The notes beneath the pieces are model-generated. The model had not been told where the DNA came from, ran no database searches, and was given only the letters and a program-made list of their open reading frames with translations. From the NCBI GenBank assembly GCA_025931135.1, contig JAICNR010000003.1, positions 1-42,705 of the forward strand: DNA of 42,705 nucleotides. Direction: 5' to 3'. Shown here piece by piece: positions 1 through 13,024 of this stretch (positions are counted from its first letter, which is position 1; every line of letters begins with the position of its first letter). A program made the position numbers and the translations under genes. Source of the DNA: Gemmatimonadota bacterium. Its GTDB lineage: Bacteria > Gemmatimonadota > Gemmatimonadetes > JACCXV01 > JAHWKZ01.

Positions 1-3288
<3,288 letters not shown>

Positions 3289-3298
<10 letters not shown>

Positions 3299-3313
3299 GA
3301 GCGGTCGCTTTCT
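3289..3313 (+). terminator. Hairpin terminator overlapping the stop codon
   Basis: CGACCGCT (3289-3296) and AGCGGTCG (3300-3307) form a perfect 8-bp stem with a 3-base loop, followed by CTTTCT. The TGA stop (3296-3298) is inside the hairpin. The U-run is short, so the strength is uncertain. Confidence 0.6.
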
Positions 3314-3547
3314 CCCTGACGGCGGCATGTCCCTTGCACCAGCAAGACCGGAACCCTGCCCCTCCGCGCGGGGGGGGGTGAAAAAAGGAGCGCCGAGTTG
3401 CTAAATTCTACAGTTTCCAGACAGACATCGGTTCCACGCAGAACCACCCGGCCCTCCTCTCCGGACCGGCGCACCGCGACCGGCGCGCCTCCTCCGGGGT
3501 TGGGCCCTCCCCCGATGAGGAGATTCGTCTCCTACGAGGACGTCCCG
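3314..3547 (+). other. Intergenic leader before the polysaccharide-type operon
   Basis: About 230 bases without a convincing gene. It holds a long run of G near 3370-3379, an A6 tract near 3381 and a rare AT-rich patch around 3399-3415 (TAAATT at 3402-3407) that could be a -10 region. No good -35 is visible. The reading frame of the next gene is open through 3398-3547 but has no ribosome-binding site there, so this part is treated as leader. Confidence 0.4.
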
Positions 3548-4585
3548 ATGCCCGAGAAGAGCCCGCGCTGGACGACGATGAGCCCGATCCCTTTCCTGCT
3601 CGCCTCCTGGGTGGCGAAGCTGGCGGCAATCGTTGCGCTCATCGTCATCATCCTGATGATCCTGCCGTATCCGCTCCAGTACGTGGAGGACGCGGAGAGA
3701 TACGAGTACGTCCAGAAGGCGGTAGACCTCGGCTCGACCGCGAGGGAGCGGTTGGGCTCGAAGGTTCGAGAGTATGTGCCGACCCGGATCGCGGGCGAGG
3801 ACCGAACGCTGTGGTTCCTGGTGGGAGGGTTCCTGCTGGTCGAGATCATGGCCGCCCGCGTCGGCGGCGCCTTCGGCGCGCGAGCGGACTACCTCAAGCT
3901 CAAGAAGAAGGTGGAGAGCTGGGAGAAGGACATGGGTCTGTCCAAGGACTCGGCCGTCACCTCGACCCTCAACGCGAAGCTCACCGCCCTCAAGGACGGC
4001 ACCAAGGAGGATCGAGAGGAGCTGCTGAAGATCTTCGCCGAGACCAAGCGCAAGCTCTCCGGGATGGGTCGCGAGCTCGCCTTCCTCTCGATCGACATCG
4101 TCGACTCCACGAAGATGAAGATCGGCGAGGACCAGGAGACGATCGAGTACGACTTCAAGCAGTACAAGACGTTCGTGGACGACATCCTGAAGGCGAACGG
4201 CGTCATCAAGGTCGCGTGGACGCCGGACGGGATCATGGCCTGTTTCTCCAACATCGACACCGCGGTGAAGACCGGCAAGGACGTGATCCGGGGACTCCGC
4301 CACTTCAACAGCGAGAGGAAGCTCATGAAGTCCGACTTCCGCGTGCGCTGCGGGGTCAACTCGGGCTATGTATACATGGACGACGACGTTCCGCTGGAGG
4401 AAGTCAGCGACCGGGTCATCGACATCGCGGGTCACATGCAGAAGCACGCCGAGCCGATGACCGTGTCGGTGGCCAAGACCGTCGTCGAGCCGATGACCGA
4501 CCGACAGGGATTCCAGGAGACTCCCAAGATCGTGGACGGCTACCAGGTCTATGCCTGGAGCGGCGACCAGGAGGAGGGGAGCTGA
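3548..4585 (+). CDS. Membrane protein with degenerate class III nucleotide cyclase domain
   Basis: A 345-residue protein. ATG at 3548 is chosen because GAGGA lies seven bases upstream. ATG at 3515 in the same frame has no ribosome-binding site. Two hydrophobic helices (about residues 13-40 and 82-100) flank a probable extracytoplasmic loop. A charged, coiled-coil-like segment (110-170) leads into a C-terminal cyclase homology domain. The metal-binding Asp positions are kept (SIDIVDST, D183; TPDGIMACF, D227). The other catalytic residues are not: the base-contacting Lys position is Ala223, and the transition-state Asn/Arg pair is Asp292/His296 in VIDIAGHMQ. It may bind nucleotide without cyclising it, or make a different product. 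It is the first gene of a run with an epimerase, a glycosyltransferase and a barrel protein, which suggests control of that pathway. Confidence 0.85.
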   Translation: MPEKSPRWTTMSPIPFLLASWVAKLAAIVALIVIILMILPYPLQYVEDAERYEYVQKAVDLGSTARERLGSKVREYVPTRIAGEDRTLWFLVGGFLLVEIMAARVGGAFGARADYLKLKKKVESWEKDMGLSKDSAVTSTLNAKLTALKDGTKEDREELLKIFAETKRKLSGMGRELAFLSIDIVDSTKMKIGEDQETIEYDFKQYKTFVDDILKANGVIKVAWTPDGIMACFSNIDTAVKTGKDVIRGLRHFNSERKLMKSDFRVRCGVNSGYVYMDDDVPLEEVSDRVIDIAGHMQKHAEPMTVSVAKTVVEPMTDRQGFQETPKIVDGYQVYAWSGDQEEGS

Positions 4586-4589
4586 TCAC

Positions 4590-5584
<995 letters not shown>

Positions 5585-5585
<1 letters not shown>

Positions 5586-6970
5586 TGGCGGTCTACCCGC
5601 TATTCGTCGTCAGCCCGAACACGATCGTCAGCCTCGTCGGATACATGCGAGGTCCCGACAACACGATCGCCGTTCCCACCGAGGATTATCGCCAGGCGAA
5701 GGTCGACGTAGTCATCCCGTGCCTGAACGAGGAGCGGAACATCACGCTCGCGCTGGCCTCGATCGCAAGGCAGACGATGCAGCCGCGGCGGATCATCCTC
5801 GTCGACGACGGGAGCCGGGACCGCACGGTCGATTTCGCGAAGGAGTTCTGCCGCATCAACGGGATCGACCTGCTCGCGATCCAGCGCAAGGAGCCGATCG
5901 GGAAAACGCCGACGATCAAGCGGCAGGCGCGTGAATTCGACTCGGACGTGGAGTTCATACTGGACGCCGACACGGTGCTCGAATCCGACAACTACATCGA
6001 GCGCACGGTCGAGGAGCTGTACAAGGCGGTCGGCATCGCGAGCGCGTGCGGGATCATCATGCCACAGCGCAAGCGCGACCGGGCGCGGTTCGGACACACG
6101 ACCGCCATGCAGCGCTTCCTCGTGAATCATCCCGAGGGGCGCGTGTTCGAGGACAAAGGCCAGGTCAAACAGCTCCTGCGTGGGCTCACGAATCTCTATC
6201 GCGAGACGCTGTACGTCTATCTCCAGCGCTTCATCTACCGCGGGCAGATGACGTTCTTCGGCTCGATCTCCGGTCCGATCGGCTGCGCGGTCGCGTATCG
6301 ACGCCAGTACGTGGAGAACCTGTTCGACAAGTATGAGCCCATCATGGGCGACGATCTGACGAACTCCGAGGACGTGTTCCTCGGTCTGGCGTCGCTGAAC
6401 GAGGGGCACCGCAACATCCAGCTGCAGGACGTGATCGCGCGAACCGAAGAGCCCGAGTTCCAGCATCTCCACAAGCAACTGTATCTCTGGTCGTCGGCCT
6501 TCCTGCAGAGCGCCTACTACTTCGACACGCTGATGTGGAGCCCGCTCAAGACCATGCGCCGGGTGATCAACGGGGACTGGCGGCGGAACAAGCAGCGGTC
6601 GTTCGACGAGAAGCGCCGGATCCCCGAGCCCTACCGCCAGGCGTTCGGCGAGGAGGTCACGAAGAAGCGGGGCCGACCGATGGGGTGGGTGCTGCTCATG
6701 GGCGTCGTCGAGAAGCTCTTCTTCCCGGCGTTCATCATCATCATGGTGGCGCTCGGCTGGTGGGAGGCGCTGCTGGTCACGATCGTGGCCGAGATCCTGC
6801 TGGCCTCGACCCTGCTCGCGATCTCGTCTCCGCGCCAGCGCGTCGAGTACTTCCTCAAGTGCCTCCTGATCACCCCGATCCGGTACGCCACCCTGATGCT
6901 CGACTTCGTCACCGCGATGCGGTTCGCGGCGGACCTCTGGATCTTCGGCAACCGCAGGTGGCGGAAATGA
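5585..6970 (+). CDS. Membrane family 2 glycosyltransferase, probable polysaccharide synthase
   Basis: A 461-residue protein. Residues 40-260 form a GT-A fold: VDVVIPCLNEERN, the nucleotide-sugar site LVDDGSRDRT, the metal-binding DAD in FILDADTVL, and the acceptor-side ED in NSEDVFLG. The C-terminal part has at least three hydrophobic segments (about 375-415 and 430-455), as in processive synthases of the cellulose, hyaluronan and PgaC type. The QxxRW motif of those enzymes appears as QLYLW (298-302), so Arg is replaced by Leu. This may mean that it is not processive or uses a different product channel. The ATG overlaps the epimerase stop (TGATG), and the next gene overlaps its stop (ATGA), so translation is coupled. 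It acts at the inner membrane. The substrate is unknown. Confidence 0.9.
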
Positions 6971-8682
6971 GGGCCCGCGTCGCCCTGGCATGGGTGTTCC
7001 TGACGCTCGCTGTGGGGGTTCCCGCAGTAGCTCAGGAGCCTGCCGTCCCGCCGGCGGGCCTCGCCGCGGAGGCCGCCGGAGACTGGGAACGGGCGATCGC
7101 GGTCTACCGCGACGTCGCCGCCGATTCCGGTCGCGCGGATCTCTGGGTCCGGATCTCCCGCATCGAGGCGACGCGGAATCACCCCGCCGAAGCGCTGGCC
7201 GCGATCGAACGAGCGATCGAGCTCGAGCCGGACGACGTCGCGCATCTGCGGGCCCGCGCCGAGCTCGCCTCGTGGGCGGGCGACTACGAGGCGGCGGACG
7301 ACAGCTTCCGGCGGATCGGGGAGCGGACGGGCGAGCCCGCCGCCGATCTCGGGCGGGCCCGGATCGCGGCCTGGCGGGGACGGACCGGGCCCTCGATCGA
7401 GCACTACCATGCCTACCTCCGCGCCGTGCCGGAGGACTCGGTGGCGACGATCGAGCTCGTCCGCCAGGAGACATGGCGCGGAAACGCGCGCGCGGCCCTC
7501 GGCCTGCTCGACGACTATCGGGAGCGGTTCGGCGAGACGGTCGACTACAGGATCGAGCGCGGCCGCGCGCTCATGACGGGCGGGCGCCCGCGCGCCGCGG
7601 TGGAGATCCTGACGCCGCTCGTGGCCGAGCGTCCCGACGACTACGAGGCGCGGCTCGTGCTGACGCTTGCGCTGTCGGACGCGGGACGGAGGACCGACGC
7701 GGTCGGATCCGCAGAAGCGCTGGCGTCGATCGACGCCGCGAACCCCCGCACGGCGGAGGTGCGGGCCTATGTGATGGCTCCGATCCGCTCGATGGTACGG
7801 CCACGGTACGAATACTACGACGACTCGGACGATGTGCGGCACCACCTCTACGGCGTGGAAGCGGCCGTCGCGCTGTCGCCGCGCGCGCGCGTGGTCGCGG
7901 AGGCGACGATCACGGATGTGAGCTCCGAGCCCGGCTCGGGGCTGGAGCCGCTCGACGGAGACGAGACCGTCCGGGAGGCGGGAGGCGACGCCGGGGTGGT
8001 CGTCGGACTCGAGGGTGCGGGCGAGCTGGAAGGGCGGATCGGCGGATTGCGCGTGGAAGACGCCGACGCGGACCTCTTGACGTGGCTGGCTGCCGCGCGC
8101 CTGACCCCGACGGATTTCGTCTGGATCACGCTCTCGAGTCAACGCGACTTCATGGACGTCTCCGCGCGCTCGCTCGACCTGGGGATCGAGCGCACCGCCG
8201 GTCGGGCCTTCCTCCAGGTCTCGCCCGCCATCGGCTGGACGATCGTGGGAGGGGGCTCGCGCGAGTCCTACAGCGACGACAATGGCCGCTGGGAGGCGCG
8301 CATCGCGGCCTCGTTCGGCGTCCTCCGGCGCCAGCTGGTCAACATCGACCTCGGCGCAGCCTCGCGCTGGCTCTGGTTCGACGAGAACACCGACAGCGGC
8401 TACTACGATCCCGAATGGTATCGCCAGCACCTCGGCGTCGTCTCCACGTACTGGAAGCTGGACGACCAGGCCGGGTTGTCGCTGCGCGGGGCGGTGGGCG
8501 CCTTCGAGGACGACGAGGTCGATTCCTGGGAGCGGAGCCTCGAGGCGGCTGCCGAGGCGACGATCGGGATCACCACCGATTGGACGCTCATCGCCCGCGG
8601 CGCCTGGATGGACAACGTCCGCTCGGTCACCGGCGCGTTCAACGCGTTCGGTGCGGGCGTCTACCTCACCCGCCGCTTCTAG
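6967..8682 (+). CDS. TPR/outer-membrane beta-barrel protein, probable polysaccharide exporter
   Basis: A 571-residue protein with a signal peptide cut after AVA (about residue 22). Residues 25-265 are TPR-like repeats, including AIERAIELEPDDVAHLRA. From about residue 270 the sequence changes to alternating polar/aromatic strands typical of a barrel and ends in YLTRRF with a terminal Phe, the usual outer-membrane insertion signal. This two-part layout is that of PgaA, BcsC and the AlgK/AlgE pair, which guide and export synthase-made polysaccharides. The start ATG overlaps the glycosyltransferase stop by four bases. No catalytic motif is visible. The export role is inferred from architecture and operon, and no specific family match is claimed. 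Confidence 0.85.
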   Translation: MRARVALAWVFLTLAVGVPAVAQEPAVPPAGLAAEAAGDWERAIAVYRDVAADSGRADLWVRISRIEATRNHPAEALAAIERAIELEPDDVAHLRARAELASWAGDYEAADDSFRRIGERTGEPAADLGRARIAAWRGRTGPSIEHYHAYLRAVPEDSVATIELVRQETWRGNARAALGLLDDYRERFGETVDYRIERGRALMTGGRPRAAVEILTPLVAERPDDYEARLVLTLALSDAGRRTDAVGSAEALASIDAANPRTAEVRAYVMAPIRSMVRPRYEYYDDSDDVRHHLYGVEAAVALSPRARVVAEATITDVSSEPGSGLEPLDGDETVREAGGDAGVVVGLEGAGELEGRIGGLRVEDADADLLTWLAAARLTPTDFVWITLSSQRDFMDVSARSLDLGIERTAGRAFLQVSPAIGWTIVGGGSRESYSDDNGRWEARIAASFGVLRRQLVNIDLGAASRWLWFDENTDSGYYDPEWYRQHLGVVSTYWKLDDQAGLSLRGAVGAFEDDEVDSWERSLEAAAEATIGITTDWTLIARGAWMDNVRSVTGAFNAFGAGVYLTRRF

Positions 8683-8688
8683 CCCGGA

Positions 8689-8717
8689 TCGACCGCTCCG
8701 CCGCCGCCGTGTATGCT
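8689..8717 (+). promoter_or_regulatory. Putative promoter, leaderless, for the flavoprotein gene
   Basis: TCGACC (8689-8694) and TATGCT (8712-8717) are separated by 17 bases. The start ATG is six bases after the -10 box and there is no Shine-Dalgarno sequence, so the mRNA would start at or next to the ATG. Confidence 0.45.
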
Positions 8718-8723
8718 GGCGGC

Positions 8724-9650
8724 ATGGCGGGTTTCGACGTCGCGGTCGTGGGAGGTGGTCCGGCGGGCCTCGCGGCGGCGCTGGCCGTCGGCCGCATGAA
8801 CCGCCGGGCGATCGTCTTCGAGGCCGGCGTTCCCCGCGCCTCCCACGCGCCTTGCTACCACAACGTGCTCGGCTTCCCCGACGGGATTCCCGGCGAGCGG
8901 CTGATGGCGCTCGGTCGGGAGCACGCCGCGCGCTGGGGCGCGAAGTTCCAGGAGGCGGCCGTGGCGGAAGCGCGGCGCACCTCACGCCGGGGCCGCGAGC
9001 GGTTCGAGATCGTGCTCGCCGACGGGACGCGGGCGTCGTCGTCCGGAATCGTCCTGGCCACGGGCGTAAAGGATCGACAGCCCGGATGCGGCCCGCTCTA
9101 CGAGCAGACCCCGCGGGGCGTCCACTATTGCGCGATCTGCGACGGTCGCGAGACGGTGGGGGAGCGGACGGCCGTCGTGGGGCGGGATCCCAGCGCGGTC
9201 GGCATGGTGGATGCGCTCCGCGACTTCACGACAGACCTCCACCTGCTCCTCGACGCCGAAGCAGACGCGCTGGATGCCGACTCGGCCCGGGCGTTGGACG
9301 TTTGGAGAGTCGAGGTGGTTCCCGGGCTCCTGGAGACCGCGGACTGCGAGCCCGGCGCGATCCGGCTCCGTATCCCGGGCCAGGGTACGCTCGAATTCGC
9401 GCACCTCTTTCTCGCGCTCGGAGTCGTCCCCCGGACGCGCGTCGCGGAAGGTCTCGGGTGCCGCCTCGACGAGGACGGCTACGTGCGGACGGACGAGATC
9501 GGAGCGACCACGATTCCGTTCGTCTTCGCGGCGGGTGACTGCACGGGCGGGCTCAAGCAGGTGACCCAGGCGATGGCCGAAGGCGAGCGCGCCGCCATCG
9601 GGCTCGCCAAGGCGCTGCGCGAAGAGGACGGGCCGGCCGGCGGCAGCTGA
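8724..9650 (+). CDS. Thioredoxin-reductase-like FAD/NAD(P) oxidoreductase
   Basis: A 308-residue protein of the length and plan of TrxB. The N-terminal FAD motif is VVGGGPAGLAAALA, the redox CxxC is in YCAICDG (about 133-138), and the C-terminal FAD-site motif is FVFAAGDCTGG. The second nucleotide-binding motif, normally GGGDSA in TrxB, reads GRDPSA, so NADPH binding may differ. Family members reduce thioredoxin or other disulfide partners. No thioredoxin gene is adjacent. ATG at 8724 has no ribosome-binding site and is six bases from a -10-like TATGCT. It lies 89 bases upstream of a copper ATPase gene that has its own promoter. A role in thiol protection under metal stress is possible, but rests on position only. 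Confidence 0.88.
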   Translation: MAGFDVAVVGGGPAGLAAALAVGRMNRRAIVFEAGVPRASHAPCYHNVLGFPDGIPGERLMALGREHAARWGAKFQEAAVAEARRTSRRGRERFEIVLADGTRASSSGIVLATGVKDRQPGCGPLYEQTPRGVHYCAICDGRETVGERTAVVGRDPSAVGMVDALRDFTTDLHLLLDAEADALDADSARALDVWRVEVVPGLLETADCEPGAIRLRIPGQGTLEFAHLFLALGVVPRTRVAEGLGCRLDEDGYVRTDEIGATTIPFVFAAGDCTGGLKQVTQAMAEGERAAIGLAKALREEDGPAGGS

Positions 9651-9680
9651 CGGCTCCCGGCTCTCTTCGGCCCTGATGGC

Positions 9681-9711
9681 TTGACATACCGCTAGGTCGG
9701 CGCGCTACCAT
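9681..9711 (+). promoter_or_regulatory. Putative copB promoter with long (19-bp) spacer
   Basis: A consensus TTGACA (9681-9686) is followed 19 bases later by TACCAT (9706-9711). Long spacers are typical of promoters twisted open by MerR-family activators such as CueR. A small inverted ACC/GGT pair lies in the spacer (9689-9698). No MerR-type gene is in the window. Confidence 0.45.
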
Positions 9712-9739
9712 CGACCTCCATCCCGCGCGTAGAGGTCGC

Positions 9740-11806
9740 ATGCACGATCATCCGCACCACCATGGGAATCACGCAGGGTCCGAAGAAGCGGCGCCCCGCG
9801 AGGGACGCGAGTCACACGCGGGGCTCGAAACCCATGCGCACCACGACGCACACGCGGGACACAGCGTGGGCATGTTCCGCACGAAGTTCTGGCTCTCGCT
9901 CGCGCTGACGATCCCGACCGTGATCTGGGGCCACATGCTGGCCCCGTTGCTCGGCCTCCACGCCCCTGGCTTCCCAGGATCCCGCTGGATCGCGCCGGTC
10001 TTCGGCACGGCGGTCTTCGTCTACGGGGGCCGCGTGTTCCTCGAGGGCGCGTGGCGCGAGCTCCGGCGACGGCTGCCTGGGATGATGACGCTGATCTCGC
10101 TCGCGATCGGGGTGGCGTTCGTCTTCAGCGTAGCGGTCACGCTGGGCTACCCGGGCATGCCGCTCTGGGAGGAGCTCGCGACCCTCGTCACGATCATGCT
10201 CCTCGGACACTGGATCGAGATGCGGTCGATCGCCCAGGCGCAGGGGGCGCTGAACGAGCTGGCGAAGCTCCTTCCCGACACCGCGACGCGGATCGTCGAT
10301 GGAAGGACAGAGGAAGTGCCGGTCATCCAGCTCGCGGAGGGCGATCTCGTTCTCGTGCGGCCCGGCACGTCGATCCCCGCGGATGGAATCGTGCACGAGG
10401 GCGCGAGCGGGGTCGACGAGGCGCTGATCACGGGCGAGTCCCGCCCCGTCGAGAAGCGAGAGGGGGATCCGGTGATTGCCGGGACCGTGAACGGCGCGGG
10501 ATCGCTGCGCGTTCAGGTGACGAAGACCGGTGAGCGGACCGCACTCGCGGGGATCATGCGGCTCGTCGGCGAGGCCCAGAGCTCCAGGAGCCGCGCTCAG
10601 GACCTGGCGGACCGGGCCGCGTTCTGGCTGACCGTCGTGGCGCTCGGCTCCGGCGTGGTGACGCTGGTCGCCTGGCTCGCGCTGGGCTCGGAGCCCGCGT
10701 TCGCCGTCGAGCGACTGGTCAGCGTGCTGGTCGTCGCTTGCCCGCACGCTCTCGGTCTCGCGATCCCGCTCGTGATCGCGATATCCACCACGCTGGCTGC
10801 GCAGGGCGGCTTGCTCGTGCGCAATCGCCGCGGACTCGAGGAGGCGCGCGAGCTCGACATGGTCGTGTTCGATAAGACCGGCACGCTGACCCGTGGGGAG
10901 TTCCGGGTGGTATCCATCGCCACGGTCGGCGTCGGCGAAAACGAGGCGCTGGCGCTCGCGGCCGCGGTGGAAGGGGACTCCGAACACACGATCGCGCGCG
11001 GGATCGTGCAGAGCGCGGAAGAGCGAGGGCTCGAGATTCCGCGAACATCGGGATTCCTGGCGATCCCGGGTAAGGGCGCGAGGGCACGTGTGGGTGACCG
11101 CGACCTCCTCGTCGGAGGGCCGGCGCTGCTCGCCGCTCACGGCGTGAAGCTGACACCGGATCTCGCGTCGGCAGCGGAGGATGCCGATTCCAAGGGCCGG
11201 ACCGCCGTCTTTCTCATGGAAGGGAACCGGGTCCTGGCCGCCCTGGCGTTGGCCGACGCCATCCGGCCGGAGTCGTTCGAGGCGGTGAGCCGACTGCACG
11301 CTCTCGGAGTCGACGTGGCGATGTTGACCGGCGACTCGCGGGCCGTGGCGGAGTCGGTGGCCGGGGAGCTGGGGATCGACGCGGTGTTCGCCGAGGTGTC
11401 CCCCGGAGAGAAGGTCGAGAGGGTGCGTGATCTGAAGGCATTCGGGGGCCGCATCGCGATGGTCGGTGACGGCGTGAACGACGCGGCGGCGCTCCTCACC
11501 GCCGACGTCGGGATCGCCATCGGCGCCGGCACCGACGTGGCGGTCGAAGCGGGTGACATCGTGCTGGTCCGTAGCGATCCGCGCGACGTCGCGCGGGCGA
11601 TCGAGCTCTCGAAGGCGGCCTATCGCAAGATGATCCAGAACCTCGTCTGGGCGGCGGGCTACAACGTGGTTGCGATCCCGCTCGCGGCCGGGGTCCTGGC
11701 GGGGAAGGGGGTCCTCCTCCACCCGGCGGTGGCCGCGATCCTCATGTCGGCGAGCACGGTGATCGTGGCGCTCAACGCTCAGCTGCTGCGCAGGACGATG
11801 TCGTAG
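9740..11806 (+). CDS. copB: CopB-type copper-exporting P1B ATPase (CPH motif)
   Basis: A 688-residue inner-membrane ATPase. The N-terminus (1-45) is rich in His (for example HDHPHHHGNH) and lacks CxxC heavy-metal domains, as usual in the P1B-3/CopB group. The transmembrane metal site is CPH (VVACPHALGLAIP) rather than CPC. The actuator motif is ITGES, the phosphorylation site is DKTGTLT, the nucleotide domain has SEHTIARGI and LTGDSRAVA, and the hinge is MVGDGVNDAAAL. CopB members export Cu(II) or Cu(I)/Ag(I) to the periplasm. An AGAGGT ribosome-binding site lies just before ATG 9740. A 54-bp copy of its 3' end, 80% identical, is found at 14672-14725. It belongs to the copper island with cusCBA and csoR-copA. 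Confidence 0.94.
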   Translation: MHDHPHHHGNHAGSEEAAPREGRESHAGLETHAHHDAHAGHSVGMFRTKFWLSLALTIPTVIWGHMLAPLLGLHAPGFPGSRWIAPVFGTAVFVYGGRVFLEGAWRELRRRLPGMMTLISLAIGVAFVFSVAVTLGYPGMPLWEELATLVTIMLLGHWIEMRSIAQAQGALNELAKLLPDTATRIVDGRTEEVPVIQLAEGDLVLVRPGTSIPADGIVHEGASGVDEALITGESRPVEKREGDPVIAGTVNGAGSLRVQVTKTGERTALAGIMRLVGEAQSSRSRAQDLADRAAFWLTVVALGSGVVTLVAWLALGSEPAFAVERLVSVLVVACPHALGLAIPLVIAISTTLAAQGGLLVRNRRGLEEARELDMVVFDKTGTLTRGEFRVVSIATVGVGENEALALAAAVEGDSEHTIARGIVQSAEERGLEIPRTSGFLAIPGKGARARVGDRDLLVGGPALLAAHGVKLTPDLASAAEDADSKGRTAVFLMEGNRVLAALALADAIRPESFEAVSRLHALGVDVAMLTGDSRAVAESVAGELGIDAVFAEVSPGEKVERVRDLKAFGGRIAMVGDGVNDAAALLTADVGIAIGAGTDVAVEAGDIVLVRSDPRDVARAIELSKAAYRKMIQNLVWAAGYNVVAIPLAAGVLAGKGVLLHPAVAAILMSASTVIVALNAQLLRRTMS

Positions 11807-11815
11807 AGGACCGCG

Positions 11816-13024
11816 TCAGCCGGGGAACGGCGGAGCGAGGAGGAGCGCCACACAGCGCCCGCCGAAGCCTTCCGCGAGGGCGAGAACGGGGCCCGGACCA
11901 CACTCGAGCTGGCCCGTTGCGACTCTCAGGTCCGGGAACTTCCCGTCCACTTCTTCCGTCCCCAGCGAGACCGGGACGAACCGCTCGCGGATGACCAGCA
12001 TCAGCGCGACCGCTTCCACCGCCGCACTCGCACCGAGGCAATGGCCTAGGAGAGGTTTCAGCGACGTGACGGGGACACGCGGAAGGGCGCCGTCCATCGC
12101 CGCTACGAGCCCGCGATACTCCGCCGCGTCACCCAGACGGGTGCCGGTGCCGTGGGTCTTGATCCAGGCGAGGGCGGCGGGATCGCGGTTTCCCAGCGCT
12201 CGGCGGGCGGCGTCGCGCACGACCGTGCCCCGGGGATCGGGGCGCACGGTGTCGTGGGATTCGCCCGCGGACCCCCATCCCTCCAGGATCGCGATCGGGG
12301 CCGCGCCTCGGCTGCGCGCGTGCGCCGGGGACTCGAGGACGAGCGAACCGGCACCCTCACCGAGGACGGTCCGCCGACGACGACGGTCGAACGGCCGGCA
12401 CGCTATCGATTCGTCCGTCGCGGCGAGGCCCGCGGCCGCGAAGCTCGCGACGATGTCTTCCTGGAGCGGGCACTCGGATCCGCCCGCGACGGCGACGTCC
12501 ACCTCTCCCGCCACGATCCGGTCGGCCGCGAGGGCGATCGCGCAGGCCGCCGAGGCGCTTCCGGCCGACAGCTGCAGGACCGGACCTCGCAGACCGCGGG
12601 CTCCCGCGAAGGCGACGCCGCCGGCGCCGGGCATGAAGCGGACGAGATCCAGCGGCCGACCCACGGGCCCCGGCGCGCGCGAGCTGCGCGCCCGCTGCGC
12701 GGCGAGAAGCTCGGCCATCGGGCCGAGCGACCCGCCCTCGATGACCGCGCAGCGCTCGGGATCCGGCGACTCGAGCCGCGAGCTAAGCCAGGCCTCCTCG
12801 GCGGAGGTCAGGAACATCGCCGCGCTCCGATCGAGGTGACGGCACTCCGGTCCGGCCGTGAACTCCCCGGCGACGCCCGCTGGAACGCCTCCCAATGAGG
12901 CGAACGGCCGGACGCAGGAGCGCGCCCCTCGAAGGGCGCGCCCCAGACGCTCGGTGCCGCACCCGGCCGCCGTGACCGCTCCGAGCCCGGTGATCCACAC
13001 CGCCCGGTCCCGGATCCGCTTCAT
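11816..13024 (-). CDS. FabF-like beta-ketoacyl synthase with Ser in place of the catalytic Cys
   Basis: A 402-residue thiolase-fold protein. Both active-site His are present (KTHGTGT, H291; LLGHCLGAS, H328), and the conserved Lys is in SLKP (K323). The segment from GPV (147-149) to AVAGG aligns without gaps to FabF, and there the nucleophilic Cys falls on Ser156 (QLSAGSASAAC). Without Cys the protein should not make a normal acyl-thioester. It could decarboxylate malonyl-ACP, as KSQ or chain-length-factor-like partners do, or serve as a non-elongating subunit. ATG 13024 overlaps the stop of the upstream lipoprotein gene by four bases. There is no acyl carrier protein, ketoreductase or second ketosynthase nearby, which is unusual. 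The fold is secure and the role unknown. Confidence 0.9.
   Translation of the reverse strand: MKRIRDRAVWITGLGAVTAAGCGTERLGRALRGARSCVRPFASLGGVPAGVAGEFTAGPECRHLDRSAAMFLTSAEEAWLSSRLESPDPERCAVIEGGSLGPMAELLAAQRARSSRAPGPVGRPLDLVRFMPGAGGVAFAGARGLRGPVLQLSAGSASAACAIALAADRIVAGEVDVAVAGGSECPLQEDIVASFAAAGLAATDESIACRPFDRRRRRTVLGEGAGSLVLESPAHARSRGAAPIAILEGWGSAGESHDTVRPDPRGTVVRDAARRALGNRDPAALAWIKTHGTGTRLGDAAEYRGLVAAMDGALPRVPVTSLKPLLGHCLGASAAVEAVALMLVIRERFVPVSLGTEEVDGKFPDLRVATGQLECGPGPVLALAEGFGGRCVALLLAPPFPG

Noticed and set aside
3398-3547. Upstream extension of the cyclase-like protein from TTG 3398
   Set aside because: The added 50 residues are Pro/Arg/Thr-rich and have no ribosome-binding site. ATG 3548 has both a binding site and a natural membrane N-terminus.
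9689-9711. Possible CsoR site in the copB promoter
   Set aside because: Only ACC/GGT half-sites with a 4-base centre. It lacks the CCCC/GGGG core of the operator at 22841, so it is kept only as a remark.
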